The notes under the pieces were generated by a model, which was given only the letters and a program-made list of their open reading frames with translations, was not told the DNA's origin and made no database searches. 64,000 bases of DNA from Viridothelium virens (Eukaryota > Ascomycota > Dothideomycetes > Trypetheliales > Trypetheliaceae). Of the stretch, positions 44,838 through 56,374 are shown piece by piece; position 1 is the first letter of the stretch, and every line of letters begins with the position of its first letter. Where the stretch lies: the NCBI GenBank assembly GCA_010094025.1, contig ML991788.1, positions 62,001-126,000 of the forward strand, in the 5' to 3' direction. A program made the position numbers and the translations under genes.

Positions 44838-45686
44838 TCATTTTATGCCCTTTTCTAAGGGTTCCCATGCTGTGGCCCCGTACCAAGCGATGTCTGCAGA
44901 GCTAAAACTATTATCGTCTAATTTGTCACGGACTTGGCTCCAGTAAACGTCACTCTCCATGATGACTACCCTATCTATTCCAGAGATAGGTCCGATAACC
45001 TTAATGTCCTTTTGCGAGCCGGAGAGGATATCTCGGCAGTGCCATTTCATGGTCATGTTGGTGAGGTTGTTCTTTCCAGTCAGTTCCATCAGTTGGTCAT
45101 TGCTTGCTGCGTACACGATTCTTCCAATATGTGCCCAATAAATTGTTGAGGTGCACATGGCGCAGGGTTCCCAGGTCGAATAAAGCGTACATGTCCAGAG
45201 ATATTCCTGTGTGAATTGCGCTGCTGCTGAACGTGCAAGTGTTGACTCCGCATGGTTCACATGGTCTACGTTTCCTTGCATGAGAAGGACTGTTGAATTA
45301 TCGGGGCCCATTAGACAGGCTCCAAAGGGCGGCTTGCCGTTCTGAACGGCACGACCTTGGACTTTGAGGCACTCTCGAATGCCGGCCTGTACCTCTTCTT
45401 TGCTGGGAGAGTTCGGACGAACAGGAAATAGGTGATCCATTGTAGGTCTCGCATCGTTGTCAACGACGGGTGTACTGCAGTTATGATCGACGTTGCTTTC
45501 AGAACTTGGACGATCTGCGGCAAAGTTGAGCTCAAGAGCTGGGCCAGAATTTGCATTCGGGTCTTGACGTGACCTAGACTTGACTCCTGCTTTATCTTTA
45601 GCATTCCATTCTTGCAGTTCTTCAGGGAAGACAGCCGCGGGCTGGCCCGACCAGTCCAGAGCGTTGATATATTGAGGCGCCGCCAT
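44838..45686 (-). CDS. CMP/dCMP-type (nucleoside or tRNA-adenosine-like) deaminase
   Basis: Single exon; from ATG 45686 it has 282 residues. Zinc site: HAE in VNHAESTLARS (H145, E147) and PCxxC in STWEPCAMCTSTIYW (C175, C178), with PPFGACLMGP before it, the cytidine-deaminase fold. These enzymes hydrolytically deaminate a base or nucleoside; the MCTSTIYWAHIGRIVYAAS surroundings are like guanine/nucleoside deaminases of fungi. Homologues I know start near MDHLFPV, so ATG 45440 (200 residues) is an equally good start, leaving an upstream 82-residue extension of no known domain (NALDWSGQPAAVFPEELQEW). The 3' end lies 10 bp from the convergent 43930-44827 gene. Confidence 0.87.
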   Translation of the reverse strand: MAAPQYINALDWSGQPAAVFPEELQEWNAKDKAGVKSRSRQDPNANSGPALELNFAADRPSSESNVDHNCSTPVVDNDARPTMDHLFPVRPNSPSKEEVQAGIRECLKVQGRAVQNGKPPFGACLMGPDNSTVLLMQGNVDHVNHAESTLARSAAAQFTQEYLWTCTLYSTWEPCAMCTSTIYWAHIGRIVYAASNDQLMELTGKNNLTNMTMKWHCRDILSGSQKDIKVIGPISGIDRVVIMESDVYWSQVRDKLDDNSFSSADIAWYGATAWEPLEKGIK

Positions 45687-45801
45687 ATGGAGAGGTAGTG
45701 ACAGGTGGTATGGTAGGGTGAATGGCCAGGGGTCCGAGCTTCTAAATTCTCCCATCACCGTTCTAAAGCAAGACCTAAGATCATTCAACTTCACCTCACA
45801 C

Positions 45802-46553
45802 ATGATGGCATCAAATCTATGTGCAATACGACCACTGGCCAGACTAAAGCCCCTCATTCGGCATCAGCGATGCATAAAGCTGCGTCAACGTGCGTATGCC
45901 ACACAACAGACAATCCCAAACCAAGGACAACCACCGCCGCCTCCCCAAGCAGCAACACTTGAGAAGGCCCATCACTCAATGCGTCGCATCACACTAAAAC
46001 CTCCTCCACCTGCCATGTACAACAAATGTCCTTCTCCTGTCGAGACCTTTGAAGCCTCTCAAATCGCGGCCCTCGACCCCATTGGCTCCCGCACCAAACT
46101 CTTCTCCCGCTCCAACCCCGACGCCGTCAAAGTCGGCGACATACTTCTCGTGCGCACCCGCTCAGGCGACCCCTTTGCAGGTGTTTGTATCAATATAAGA
46201 AGACAAGGTGTTGACACCGCAATTCTACTTCGGGGACAGTTGACAAGAGTAGGCGTGGAGATGTGGTATAAGATCTACAGCCCAAATGTAGAGGGGATAG
46301 AAGTAGTGCAAAGGAGAGCGAAGCGGGCGAGAAGGGCGAGGTTGTATTATATGAGGTATGGCTGCAGAGAGCTCGTGTCAGAGTTGTGCACACTGGCTAA
46401 CCGAGCGCTAGGAAACCCAAGCATGATATTGGTAGCGTGGAGAATATCGTACGGCAGTATCAAAGGCAGAAGGCGGCGCTTGGATCATCCGATGTCAAGG
46501 GAAGGGATGCCAACGCACATAAGAAGAAAAATAACAAGCGCGGGAGGAATTGA
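45802..46553 (+). CDS. img1: mitochondrial ribosomal protein bL19m
   Basis: Two exons, 45802-46355 and 46412-46553; 231 residues. N-terminal presequence rich in Arg (MASNLCAIRPLARLKPLIRH). The L19 domain includes KVGDILLVRTRSGDPFAGVC, INIRRQGVDTAILLRGQLTR and VEGIEVVQRRAKRARRARLY, with YYMRKPKHDIGSVENIVRQY across the intron. The tail is basic (HKKKNNKRGRN). It is a component of the mitochondrial large subunit, related to yeast Img1. It shares a 115-bp bidirectional promoter with the deaminase gene if that gene starts at 45686. Confidence 0.9.
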
Positions 46554-47944
46554 AACCTCGATACCGAGTCATTCTCTCGAATTTCGTTCGCGCGATTTGT
46601 ACGATACTCCAAGATACCATCAATGTATGGGCTCAATTTTCTGTCGTCGAGAATACCGCTACTCGTGTCGTCCACTCGATGCAAGCCCTCAGACATGTGT
46701 GCGTAGTGGCGAAGGTGCTCCGTAAATTCTCGCCTTCAAAGGGACTTCTAGTACGAGAGCCCACGGTACTTGGGGGGACAGACACCTTGCGGCCGTCGAA
46801 CGCGAACATATAGCTGGCATCTGAGTTACGGCCTGCGAGCCATACCGCGAAGTTGTTCGCTCAATGCGGCCGAATGCTAAGATATACTTTGTCACAGAGA
46901 CGCCGAACTCCAGTCCGTTCATCATTCGGAATCCCATGTAATCAGAGTGGTATATTCCAATCATAGAGCCAATCTCAGTGCGAATCGAAGTGAGCCTCGA
47001 AATTTGCAGAATAAATCGACCTAGCTTCGTGCGTCAGAGGCTGCATTGTGAGGACGGCCAATTGTCTGGCAGCTCAGAACCTGACCGGAACGCTCCTTGG
47101 TCGTATGAAAGAGAGATGGCATCCGCGGACAGCTTTTATGCATCTTCCTAATTATTCATTCTGTCATTTTCCTATACATGTAGTATATGAAGCGCGTTGT
47201 GTACATGCAGATTCCAATTATAGGCCTGAGTCTTGATAACTAGGCTCTCCTTTTGGAGTGAATGTTTCGCCGCTACTACAAAGCAGTACACCAACATCAA
47301 AGTTCATATCTAGGGACTGGAGGTGTGTAATTGTGGACATACACCAGGACACAAATTGGCGTACTAGCCCGCATCCTTGCTGACAGCCTCCCTCCTCCAC
47401 CCTCCTTCGGGAGGGGTCTTTCTCACAAAGACTGCTTAAAGCTTCAAGCAGGGCAGGTGGCATTGCTTGTACTTGATCATAACTTTACTAACTGGTTGAT
47501 GAGTGGTATGGTATTTAAAACCTCCATAAAGACTTTGAGGCACTTGATCGTAACTGCACGCCCCTCTCATCTCTACCTGGGTAGGTAGCAAAGCTGGAGC
47601 AAGTGTAGTTTAGCCTAGACTCTAAAATGAAGACTGCGAGTTACACTATATGATTGGTTCGCTTCATAGCCCAGCCACAGGCGTAATCAGCGCTTCTCAA
47701 CACTGACCAGCACTCATAGAAAAGCAGGGCGCAGCGGGCAGCGCTGCTCCGAGCGTTCTTCATTCTACTTCAGAGTCTGAGTCGCTTCAAGCTTGGCACG
47801 CTTGGCTGAGACATCTCGCCCTTCCCTTGAATGATTTAATCCCAACCACCAAGACAGTGAAATCTCGCATCCGTTCACAACTGCATACTTCCTGTCTCAT
47901 CATTCATACATGCTCGGTCGCCAGATTGTGCATTCCTTTGGAAT
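46554..47944. other. intergenic, no supported gene
   Basis: A 91-codon minus ORF at 46689-46964 (GIYHSDYMGFRMMNGLEFGV) looks slightly coding-like but has no recognised domain. CTACCTGGGTAGGTAG lies at 47573-47588. The last 150 bp are the promoter of the G-alpha-like gene. Confidence 0.3.
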
Positions 47945-49951
47945 ATGGCCGACCCTTTAACAGTTTTTGGCGCCGCGGCCTCATTCATGGGAATTATCGA
48001 CGTTCTTAGTAAATCTATTCTGATTGCTCACAATCTGCGGAGCCAGTGGAAGGACGCCGATCTGATATTCCTTAACCTTGCTACGCAGCTCGTCGCTCTT
48101 AAGGCCGCCTTAACCAAGATTAAAGAATGTACTGAAAAGGGTCTAGTTGAACCACACCATCAATTGATCATGGATTTGGATAGTTCGTGGACTTGCTGTA
48201 ACATTATTGTCGGAAAAATTGACAATTTTCTCTCTGAATTACAACAGAAGTCGAACAGTATACTGGACGTATCTACTAAGGCGAGACTTTTACTTGGGAT
48301 CAGAAGTATGGATGATTTACAAAGGATGCTAGAACGCCAACTAAACGCCCTGAACTTACTTCTGAATGCGTGTAGTTTGTGAGTATTTATAAATAAATTT
48401 CCTCGTCAAAAGCTAATCAGCATAGCGACATGGCATTGGAACAGAAAATCTTTCTCGAGAAATCCAGTACGCGCAAGATGTTAAAAAAAGTATCCAACGA
48501 CTCTGCGTCACTTGTTGTCCACCGCGATAAAGACTCACTCTTCAGCCGCTGTACCGATTCTTGGTCAAAACTTTCTATGAAGTTTACGTTCGACAGCGAG
48601 CTTTTCGGCTCCAAGGTATACGAACAATTTCTCCGGGGCTCTCTCAAGACTGCGCTTCGAGACCAACAATCCGACAATGAATCTGTTGGCCGTCAGAGTG
48701 CTTTGCGAGAGAATGGAGCTATCGAGAAACAAATCGCGCTTGACAAAAAGAAACAACGAGATGTTAGCATTCACATTTTTAGTGCGTGATCTTGGTATCG
48801 AGCGGACTGGAGTGGCAAAGCTTACTTTACAACAATAGGTCTCCACGAGAGCGACATCTCTGTATTTATTAGAAACCTGCAGCTCTTAAAGGGCGGTATC
48901 TCTTCAAGCGAGAGAAGACATTACCGATACGTCATCTTTGTCAACTTACTCAAGGCCTTTAAAGCGGCTTTGGACCTCATGATGGAGAAGGAGATGGAAT
49001 TTGAGAATGAGTTAAACCCCGTAGGCAAGTTCCTATATCTCCGTTTTCAAAACTGCTAATGAAACATGGAATACAGGTCTATGCTGATTATATCGCTCGT
49101 AACTTCGATATCCAATCTGCGAACCCTCTACCTGAAGGTTCTTGTCAAATGTTCGAGAGTTTATGGGCCGACAAGTGGTTTCGATGTGCCATATTCGACT
49201 GGCAAGAATATGCCCTACGTGATTGCCTTATTCAGTACATCATATGCCCGCATGCCCCGCTTCCTCAGTGTTCTCACTCTAACGATATGCAGCTGTTTCA
49301 CCAATGTTGATCGCTTTCTTGCCCCAGACTACCTTCCTACCGATGAAGACATTTTGCGTACAAGCTCATTACCAACTGGCGTAACTGACACTGTTGTGGA
49401 AATGAAAAATCAGTCATTCCACTTTATCAATGCAAGAGGACAACACTCGGAACGCAAGAAATGGATACACGTCCTTGGTAATACACAGTTCACACTCTTC
49501 TTAGTGGCGCTCAGTAGTTTCGACGAGCCGCATCTCAAAGACTCGGGTAAAGTAAGCGTGTTAGGTGGAAGGGGCTCTACAATATGAAAACTGACTATTT
49601 CAGAGTCGTTTGAATGAGGGACTCGTGCTTTTCGAGTCCATTGTCAAATCTACATACTTTGCCAGATCCGTGCCTATCATTCTCTTCACTGGCGTCGACG
49701 AGTTTCGTGAAAAGATTCTTTCCGGAAAGAGTCCAATCAATAAATACTTCCCGGACTATACGGCTTCATCAAATGACATTGACGCAGGCAAATATTTCTT
49801 CGCCAGAAAGTTTCAAAGCGTTCTCAGGGAATACTCAGATTTATATGTCCTTTATGGAAATGTCACGGATATGGGTGTTTTCAATGAAATACAAGCGTCA
49901 GTGGCGCAAAGCTTTCTCCAACAATCCATGAGGGATTGCGGAATAGTGTAG
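47945..49951 (+). CDS. STAND N-terminal domain fused to a degenerate G-alpha (pseudo-G-protein)
   Basis: Six exons: 47945-48378, 48426-48781, 48839-49020, 49077-49234, 49293-49551, 49604-49951; 1737 nt, 578 residues, every junction in phase. Residues 1-140 (MADPLTVFGAAASFMGIIDV...) match the helical N-terminal domain of fungal STAND/NLR proteins. From about 250 it follows heterotrimeric G-alpha without large gaps: KKKQRDVSIHIF, LKGGISSSERRHYRYVIF, VDRFLAPDYLPTDEDILR, GQHSERKKWIH, NKYFPDYTASSNDID, and the ending MRDCGIV. All nucleotide motifs are changed: G1 GAGESGKS is SLHESDIS (264-271), switch I lacks the catalytic Arg (LRTSSLPTG), G3 DVGGQ is NARGQ (423-427), G4 NKxD is GVD, G5 TCAT is GNVT. 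GTP binding is not expected. No N-myristoylation start. Open frame across six exons argues for function. Confidence 0.85.
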
Positions 49952-50621
49952 AAAGAGTCTAGGAACAGCATGATACTGAATAAGTATGCTATCCTATTCT
50001 ATCCCGAACGCGGTCCGTCTCTTCCTAGTATGTGGTATCCCTTGCGCTGGCGTCAGGGTTCGGAAACACACCTAGTTGAGTATGGAATAGACTATCCCAT
50101 ATCTTGGATATTTTGGATTGAATTGGATAGCATAATTATGCGCATGATATCTATATTTGGCTAATTATGCTTGATACCTGCGAAACTAAGGCCAATACTG
50201 GCCTAATTAGGTTTGATCTACAGCTTTCTTGTCACGGGACCTATGAAGAGGAGAGGCGAGGGACCTCAGCAGGGATAAAAAGGGCGTAAATTAGACTCAT
50301 ATCAACCAACATCTGACCTATGCAGCAAGTATTAAGCCTAACTAGCCAGATCCAGATCTTATGCAGATAATTATGCTATACAATCCACATCCAGCTTTAT
50401 GTATTCATTATTTCATGCAGCTATGTTTCCGATCCCTGCGGAGAATATCTTCGACTACAAGACCCTCTGCGAAAATCGACTCATCAAAGATACTTGTGAA
50501 TTCCTCATAGGCTCAAACATGCGCCACAAATATAACAGCAGATATCAACACGAAATTCTGAGATATCACTTTTCATATACTTCAGCATTGGTTGTACTGA
50601 AAAACTTCAAAAAGGCCCGCT
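49952..50621 (+). promoter_or_regulatory. NLR promoter region with three TAATTATGC copies
   Basis: The gap between the pseudo-G-alpha and NLR genes. TAATTATGC occurs at 50133-50141 (inside the perfect palindrome GCATAATTATGC, 50130-50141), 50162-50170 and 50368-50376. A GGATAAAAAGG box sits at about 50272-50282. Such spacing suggests a transcription-factor site, but this is inference. A 109-codon ORF overlapping the NLR start is a shadow. Confidence 0.4.
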
Positions 50622-53600
50622 ATGGCTGTTGCGGAGAAATCGCGACGACTGCTTCGTCGGCTTTTCAAAGGCCAAGCTCCGCCAGACGAAGATTTCTCTT
50701 CCAGACAGCATCCGCCAAATCAGGCTAACTCTCCTGTTGCTGGAATGGATGGGAAATCGTTGGCAGCGTTGGGCCAGCCACCGGGTAATGAAGAATCTAT
50801 AAATAATGCCGATTCTAGTCTGTGGGGTGAAGTCTACAGCGACTTCATCAAACCGTCAACGTTATCCGAAGTACGGTCCGTTGCCAAACGTCTGCGGGAC
50901 GAGACTAGAAATTCATCGCTCTCAAGTGGAATGGAGGCGGACATGGAGATGCATGTTTCCCCAGAGCTGCGTGTCTGCATACAGGTGTTAAACACTTCAG
51001 AGAAGCGGCTTTCAGCTCTTGAGAGAGGTCCGAACGGATCGGTGGTACGGAGACTCTGGCATGCCTACGATGAAATAGTGAGATGGACGCAAAAGTTCAT
51101 GACCATCGGAAATATCCTGGCGCAAGTGGATCCTATCCATATCGGACTGCCCTGGGCTGGAATCAGGGCCATTCTGGTTGTATCTGCACACAACCAGAGA
51201 ATACAAGTTGAAGTACTTGAAGGGGTTGCTCAGCTATCCAAGCTCATTTGTAGGTATCAAGCGTTCGAACGTGTTTATTTGCATGACGAATCTACATTAC
51301 AAGAGCCGCTCAAATTCCGACTCAGAGCCGCTTTGAAAGAACTTTATTCGGCCGTGTTCATGTGCCTCGTGGAAGTTAGTCTGTATCTTGAGCGCTCTCT
51401 CGGAAAGAAGATCCTCGATAGCATCAGTTTCTCGGACCATTTCGAACGGCACCTGAATGACATAAAGCACAAGGAAGCAGAAGTCTTGAGGTATGAGGCT
51501 ATGAGCATCAAGGATTCTTCGTATCAACAGTATGTTCAAGTCCGGCAAATACTTAGTACTTACGAAGACCATCTCGAGAGTGAAAAGCGTGTGAAGATAT
51601 GCGACTGGCTCTCGAAGATCGATTATTACTCTCATCATCGTGAAATGAAAAGCAGAGTACTTAAAGAGACGGGAAACTGGTTCCTGGATAGAAGGGAATT
51701 TAAACAGTGGGCTGAAGACAGCAATTCATCGTTACTATGGCTCCGTGGTAACGCGGGAACCGGAAAGACCTGTCTTATGTCCTGTACCATTGAGGCAAAC
51801 CTGGAAGAGCAAGGATTGGACAGCAAAGAATGTTTGGCTTATTTCTATTGTTCAAGAACGACGAGCGACGTCAGACAGCAGGAGCCAAGATCGATTCTCT
51901 TGTCTATCGTCCGACAAATTGCAGCAACACTTCCTGGTCTCCCAATAAAGCCCCCAGTTGTATCAATATATGAAAGAGAAACGGCAAAGGGGAGTCTTGA
52001 AGCAAATCTGTCCATGGAAGAGATAGTGTCTCTTTTGACCGAACTCATTCAGGACCATTATGAGCATGTCACGCTAATGATTGACGCTCTAGATGAATGC
52101 AAAGTTAGCGATCGTTCGCTTCTCCTCGAAACGCTATCTAAACTCACATATAACCATAAGACAGTCGTGAAGACCCTTGTTTCAAGCCGGAACGATCCAG
52201 ACATTGAAAGCCATTTCTCTAAGATTCCGAATCTTTCTATTACCGCAACCGACAACGAAAGGGATATCATGAAGTATGTGCAACAAAATATAGATCAACG
52301 CCTTCTCAATGGCAAGGCCAGAAGGAAAATCAAGGATAAAGCTGCGGAGAATTTGATCAGTAAGGCTTCAGGGGTCTTTCGCTGGGTGACTCTCCAAATT
52401 GATGCCTTATGCGATCCGGAGAGGGTATTTACCGAAGCCGATCTCGAGGCGTTGCTGGAAAGTCTCCCGGCGAACCTTGAAGAATCATATGCTCGAATGA
52501 TAACCGATCTGGATCGATTGTATCCTCTACCAACTCGCAACACCATAAAAAATGCACTCAAGCTGCTCATATGTGCTGAGTGTCCAATGGACGTTGATGA
52601 TATGGTTGGCGCGTTGCAGTTATTGTCTGACTATAGACAAGAAGACTTGAATAAGGCCAAGATCTTGCAAATGGGTAGAGGACTGATCATTATGGAAGTC
52701 GAACGTGGTTGCTTCGCCTTTGCACATTTGTCTGTTCGAGAATATTTGGAAAAACAGGATGAATTCAATGAGAAACATGCACATGTTGCTGCAGCCGAAG
52801 CTTGCCTAAAGGCTTACCTCGATCCCAACTTCAGACGTTCTTTCCTCTGGTACGCCCTCACACACCTAGGCAGACATTGTCTGAAATCACAAGAGCTAAG
52901 GCAGACGGATCCGAAACTACGAAACTTGATGGAAAAGTTTCTTCTTGGTACTGAGTCCAACAGGGCTTTTGAGCGATGGAACCAAGATTGTTTTCAGACT
53001 GATGTCGAAACAGCTCCAGGGACTTGTGATGAGCGGAGGAGGTCCCAATCTCAGCCTGCACAGCCGTTATTCATGGCGTGCGTATATGGTTTTGGTGATT
53101 TCGCCGAGAAGATACTTGCGGAGAGTGGTAGTGCTCTTTACGCCGAGAGTTTCTATGGCGATAGACCGCTCGAAGTCGCTGCACGTTACGGGCATTACAA
53201 GACCATGGTGCTATTGTACACCACTGCTGTATCGAATCAAAAATCATCGATCCGGGAAGATAGGTGGTTATCAGCAGCGGCACAAAGTAGTGTCGTTGAG
53301 GTTTGGAAATTTGCACGGGACCATATCCTACAGGCCCCTATTGCAGAAGTGCTTGCTGTAGCAGCCCGGAACCCTCGATACTCTGAAGAGATGGTAGCGT
53401 CTCTGTTGAGAGATGGGGGAAAGTTGGATGAAGAGACCCTCAGCCGATTTCTTGTATCTTGCGCTTCCTTCGAAACGCTTGACGTCGTTATGCCGCACGT
53501 GGCGTTGAATCAATTTACTGATTCTCTAATACTAGCGGCGGCTCGGAATCCCTTCATCAACCCTGAACTAACAGAGATAATCATTTCAAAGTGCAAAGCT

Positions 53601-56374
53601 CCACGTATATCCAATGCATGTATCATCGGCGCAGTGCTTCTGACAGACGAAAAAACAACCTCAAAAGAAGCCGTCCTTCGGCTTCTATTGAAGCAGCCCG
53701 AACGTTGTGAGATATCTGAGGAAATGATATATCTCATTGCTCTTCTGGGCAGGACGAGAACGGCCGAGTGTCTAGAGATACTATTACCATATTGCAGGCT
53801 CGACCGTATCACTGAGGACATTCTTGCTGCTGCGGCTAAGAACATAACCGTTGGCCCGGCCATCCTGGAGCTTCTTCTTAATCAAGCACTTGAGCACGAA
53901 TATAGCCAGCAAGTCCTCCAAAGTGCGATGCTTAATCGCTGGGAGGCAATTGACTCGTTCAACATTTTGACTGCGAGTCCGGAGTGCCCGCATTTGCAAG
54001 AAGAGAGTCTCTACATTATGACGGAAACTTGGTCCGGAGAGGAAAACTTACTCGTAACGGTCATGGCAAAATTTGCATCTGTATGTGTTACAGAAGCTTA
54101 CCTCAGAGCTTGTGCTGCCAATAGGAATGCCTCGGAGGTGAAACAAGTGCTTGCATTGCCAAGAGCGTTCCCTATCTCCAAAGAAGTGGTGTGCGCATCA
54201 CTTACCAATTTCAGTGCGGCGAGCGATGTTTTAAGGCTGCTTCTTCAAATCAAAGAAGGATTCGAGCTCCCAGCTACCGAAGACATATTGTTGCAGGCAC
54301 TATCTGGTGAGGTTCCTGATGATTTGCGACTCGTCCGTATCCTCGCCAAAGAGTGGGGGTCTCTCCCAGTTACGGAAAAGGTCTTAATGGCTGCCGTGAA
54401 GCATGGTCGGAATGGAATAAGGACCGTCGAGCTTCTCCTTAAGCACTCTAAGGGATCTCACAGCGTATTTACTCAGAATGTGCTTCATGCCGCCGTGGAA
54501 GGGGACAACGCTGAATTCGTGGAGTACTTCCAGCAAAACCGAAGCCATTTCACCGTCAGCGAGGAGCTTCTGAAGGACGCGATCAGGCCCTATACCACCA
54601 ACAACGCAATACTGAGGATCTTGTTATCGCAAAAAGACAGATGCCTGATATCGAAACCTTTACTAGACACGGCCATGAGTATTCAAGAGCAGAATCCAAC
54701 TGCTCTCGAACTTCTCCTCGAGCATTCGGATACCGCAACATTTGAAACGACGGTAACCGCTTCTAAAGTAGGATCTCTCGATCCAGGAGGAAACTCTGTA
54801 GTGGAAGGTGCTGAAGATATCAGTTCCCAGGCGCTTGTGGTCGCGGCATCAACAGACTCAGAGCCTTCGCAATTCTCGACTGAGCTTAGCACTTCGAAGC
54901 TTGATCAAATGTTGTCCAAGTATCATGGTCCCACAGTAGACAGTGAGAAGCTTGTGGAAGTGGCTGCCGAGCGAAGGGACGGAAAATTCGTTGTACAGTA
55001 TATACTCTCACTCTTCCCAGAAACGACTGTCTCGCAATGTGCTTTGCAAACAGCAGCAAGCAACCAAGAGGCCCCGACCTCATTACTTGGACTCCTGCTG
55101 AAGAACTATAGTGGTTCGATCGATTCTCAATTATTGAAAACGGCTGCCGAGAATGAATACCGGGGTACTCAAATGGTCGAACGTCTACTCGCTCGATATC
55201 CTGAAGAACTCAATATTGACCCAGACGTTGTTGCAGCTGGTCTGAAGAATTTTTACTGCGGTCAATCACTTTTTGAGCTATTTTTGAGAAGAGATCCGCA
55301 ACTCCGTGTCACCTCAGACCTTATTGATGCTGCATCCAAGAACGAGGTCCTTGGCAAAGTCTTGCTTCAAAGGCTTCTGGAACGAGCTCTTATTTTGCGG
55401 TCCAATGAACCGGCAGAGCTTGCTCTTACGAAGATAGGAGATGCTGTCAATGGCCTTCGGGATGCTCTGTTCATGGCTGCATGTTACGGACAAGGTCTTA
55501 TCCTCGATTTCTTGACGTTGCATGAGGCGCCCCTTACTGAAGTCTCTGGTGAACTTGGTACTGCATTGAATGTGGCCGTGTATGCTGGCCAAGAGAGTCT
55601 CGTGAAAATGCTTTTGGAGAAAGGAAGCGATCCTGAGTCAAGTAGCAAGCTTTATGGGACGGCGCTGGAAACAGCTTGTCAGCAGGGCAAAATCGAAATT
55701 ATACGACTTCTGGTCCACTATGGTGCAAATATTGACAGGCCAGGCGAAATGGGTAGGACTGTTCTACACGTGATGGCAAGGCAGGGTGAGGATAAAGTGG
55801 TGAACATCCTTACGTCACTTGGAGCTTCGATCACAAATGTGGACAGACAAGGACTGGCCGCAGTGCACCATGCGGCCATCTGCTTGGAATATTCAGATTG
55901 TATCAATCCACTTATTCAGGCCGGTGCTGTTATTGACCAGCAAGATTCGTATCAATGGACCGCTTTGCATTGGGCAGCAAGGGCTGGCGAGGCCGATACA
56001 GTGACGCAGCTTCTTCAAGCTGGAGCTGATAAGAAAAAGACTGATAAGTCCGGCAGAACACCATTGCATGTTGCAATACAGTGTGGCAATGTCTACCTGA
56101 GACCGAAATTATATTTCGAAGGTGCCTCTAATCTACCAGTCAAGCCTGCCGAGAACGAGCACCCCGGCCGCATGTGTGATGCATGCTCGATGGTAAGCCT
56201 CAGAGAAAAGAAGCCTTCTTAAAACCCTTCTGAATTCACGTTTCGCAGGATCTCCATGGGCCAAGGCACGAATGTATTGATTGTGTTGACTATGATCTTT
56301 GTTTTCGGTGCATATACGATGCTGAACGGATTCACGATCTAGGTCACAGCTTCAAAGAATCTGATTCAGAATAG
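50622..56374 (+). CDS. NACHT NLR with degenerate repeats, ankyrins and ZZ zinc finger
   Basis: Two exons, 50622-56192 and 56249-56374; 1898 residues. N-terminal helical domain (about 60-310), with GLPWAGIRAILVVSAHNQRI, as in fungal NLRs (DUF7708-like, from memory). NACHT at about 360-700: Walker A GNAGTGKT (376-383), Walker B LMIDALDEC (485-493), sensor VKTLVSSRND, and the helical end FAHLSVREYLE. Residues about 805-1600 form a long array of degenerate units of the type LL-x-AA-x-N...LLL, divergent ankyrin-like. Canonical ankyrins run from about 1640 to 1830. The second exon completes a ZZ finger: C1852-x2-C1855, C1866-x2-C1869, C1875-x2-C1878, H1886-x3-H1890. Such proteins act in non-self recognition and programmed cell death in fungi (family knowledge). 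No effector domain such as a HeLo or lipase is visible at the N-terminus. Confidence 0.94.

Noticed and set aside
46689-46964. 91-codon minus ORF as a possible gene
   Set aside because: No domain, no splice partner, and it lies in the 3' region of bL19m; left as unassigned.
50399-50728. 109-codon ORF overlapping the NLR start
   Set aside because: Different frame, no domain, and it could not be spliced in phase to the NLR frame.
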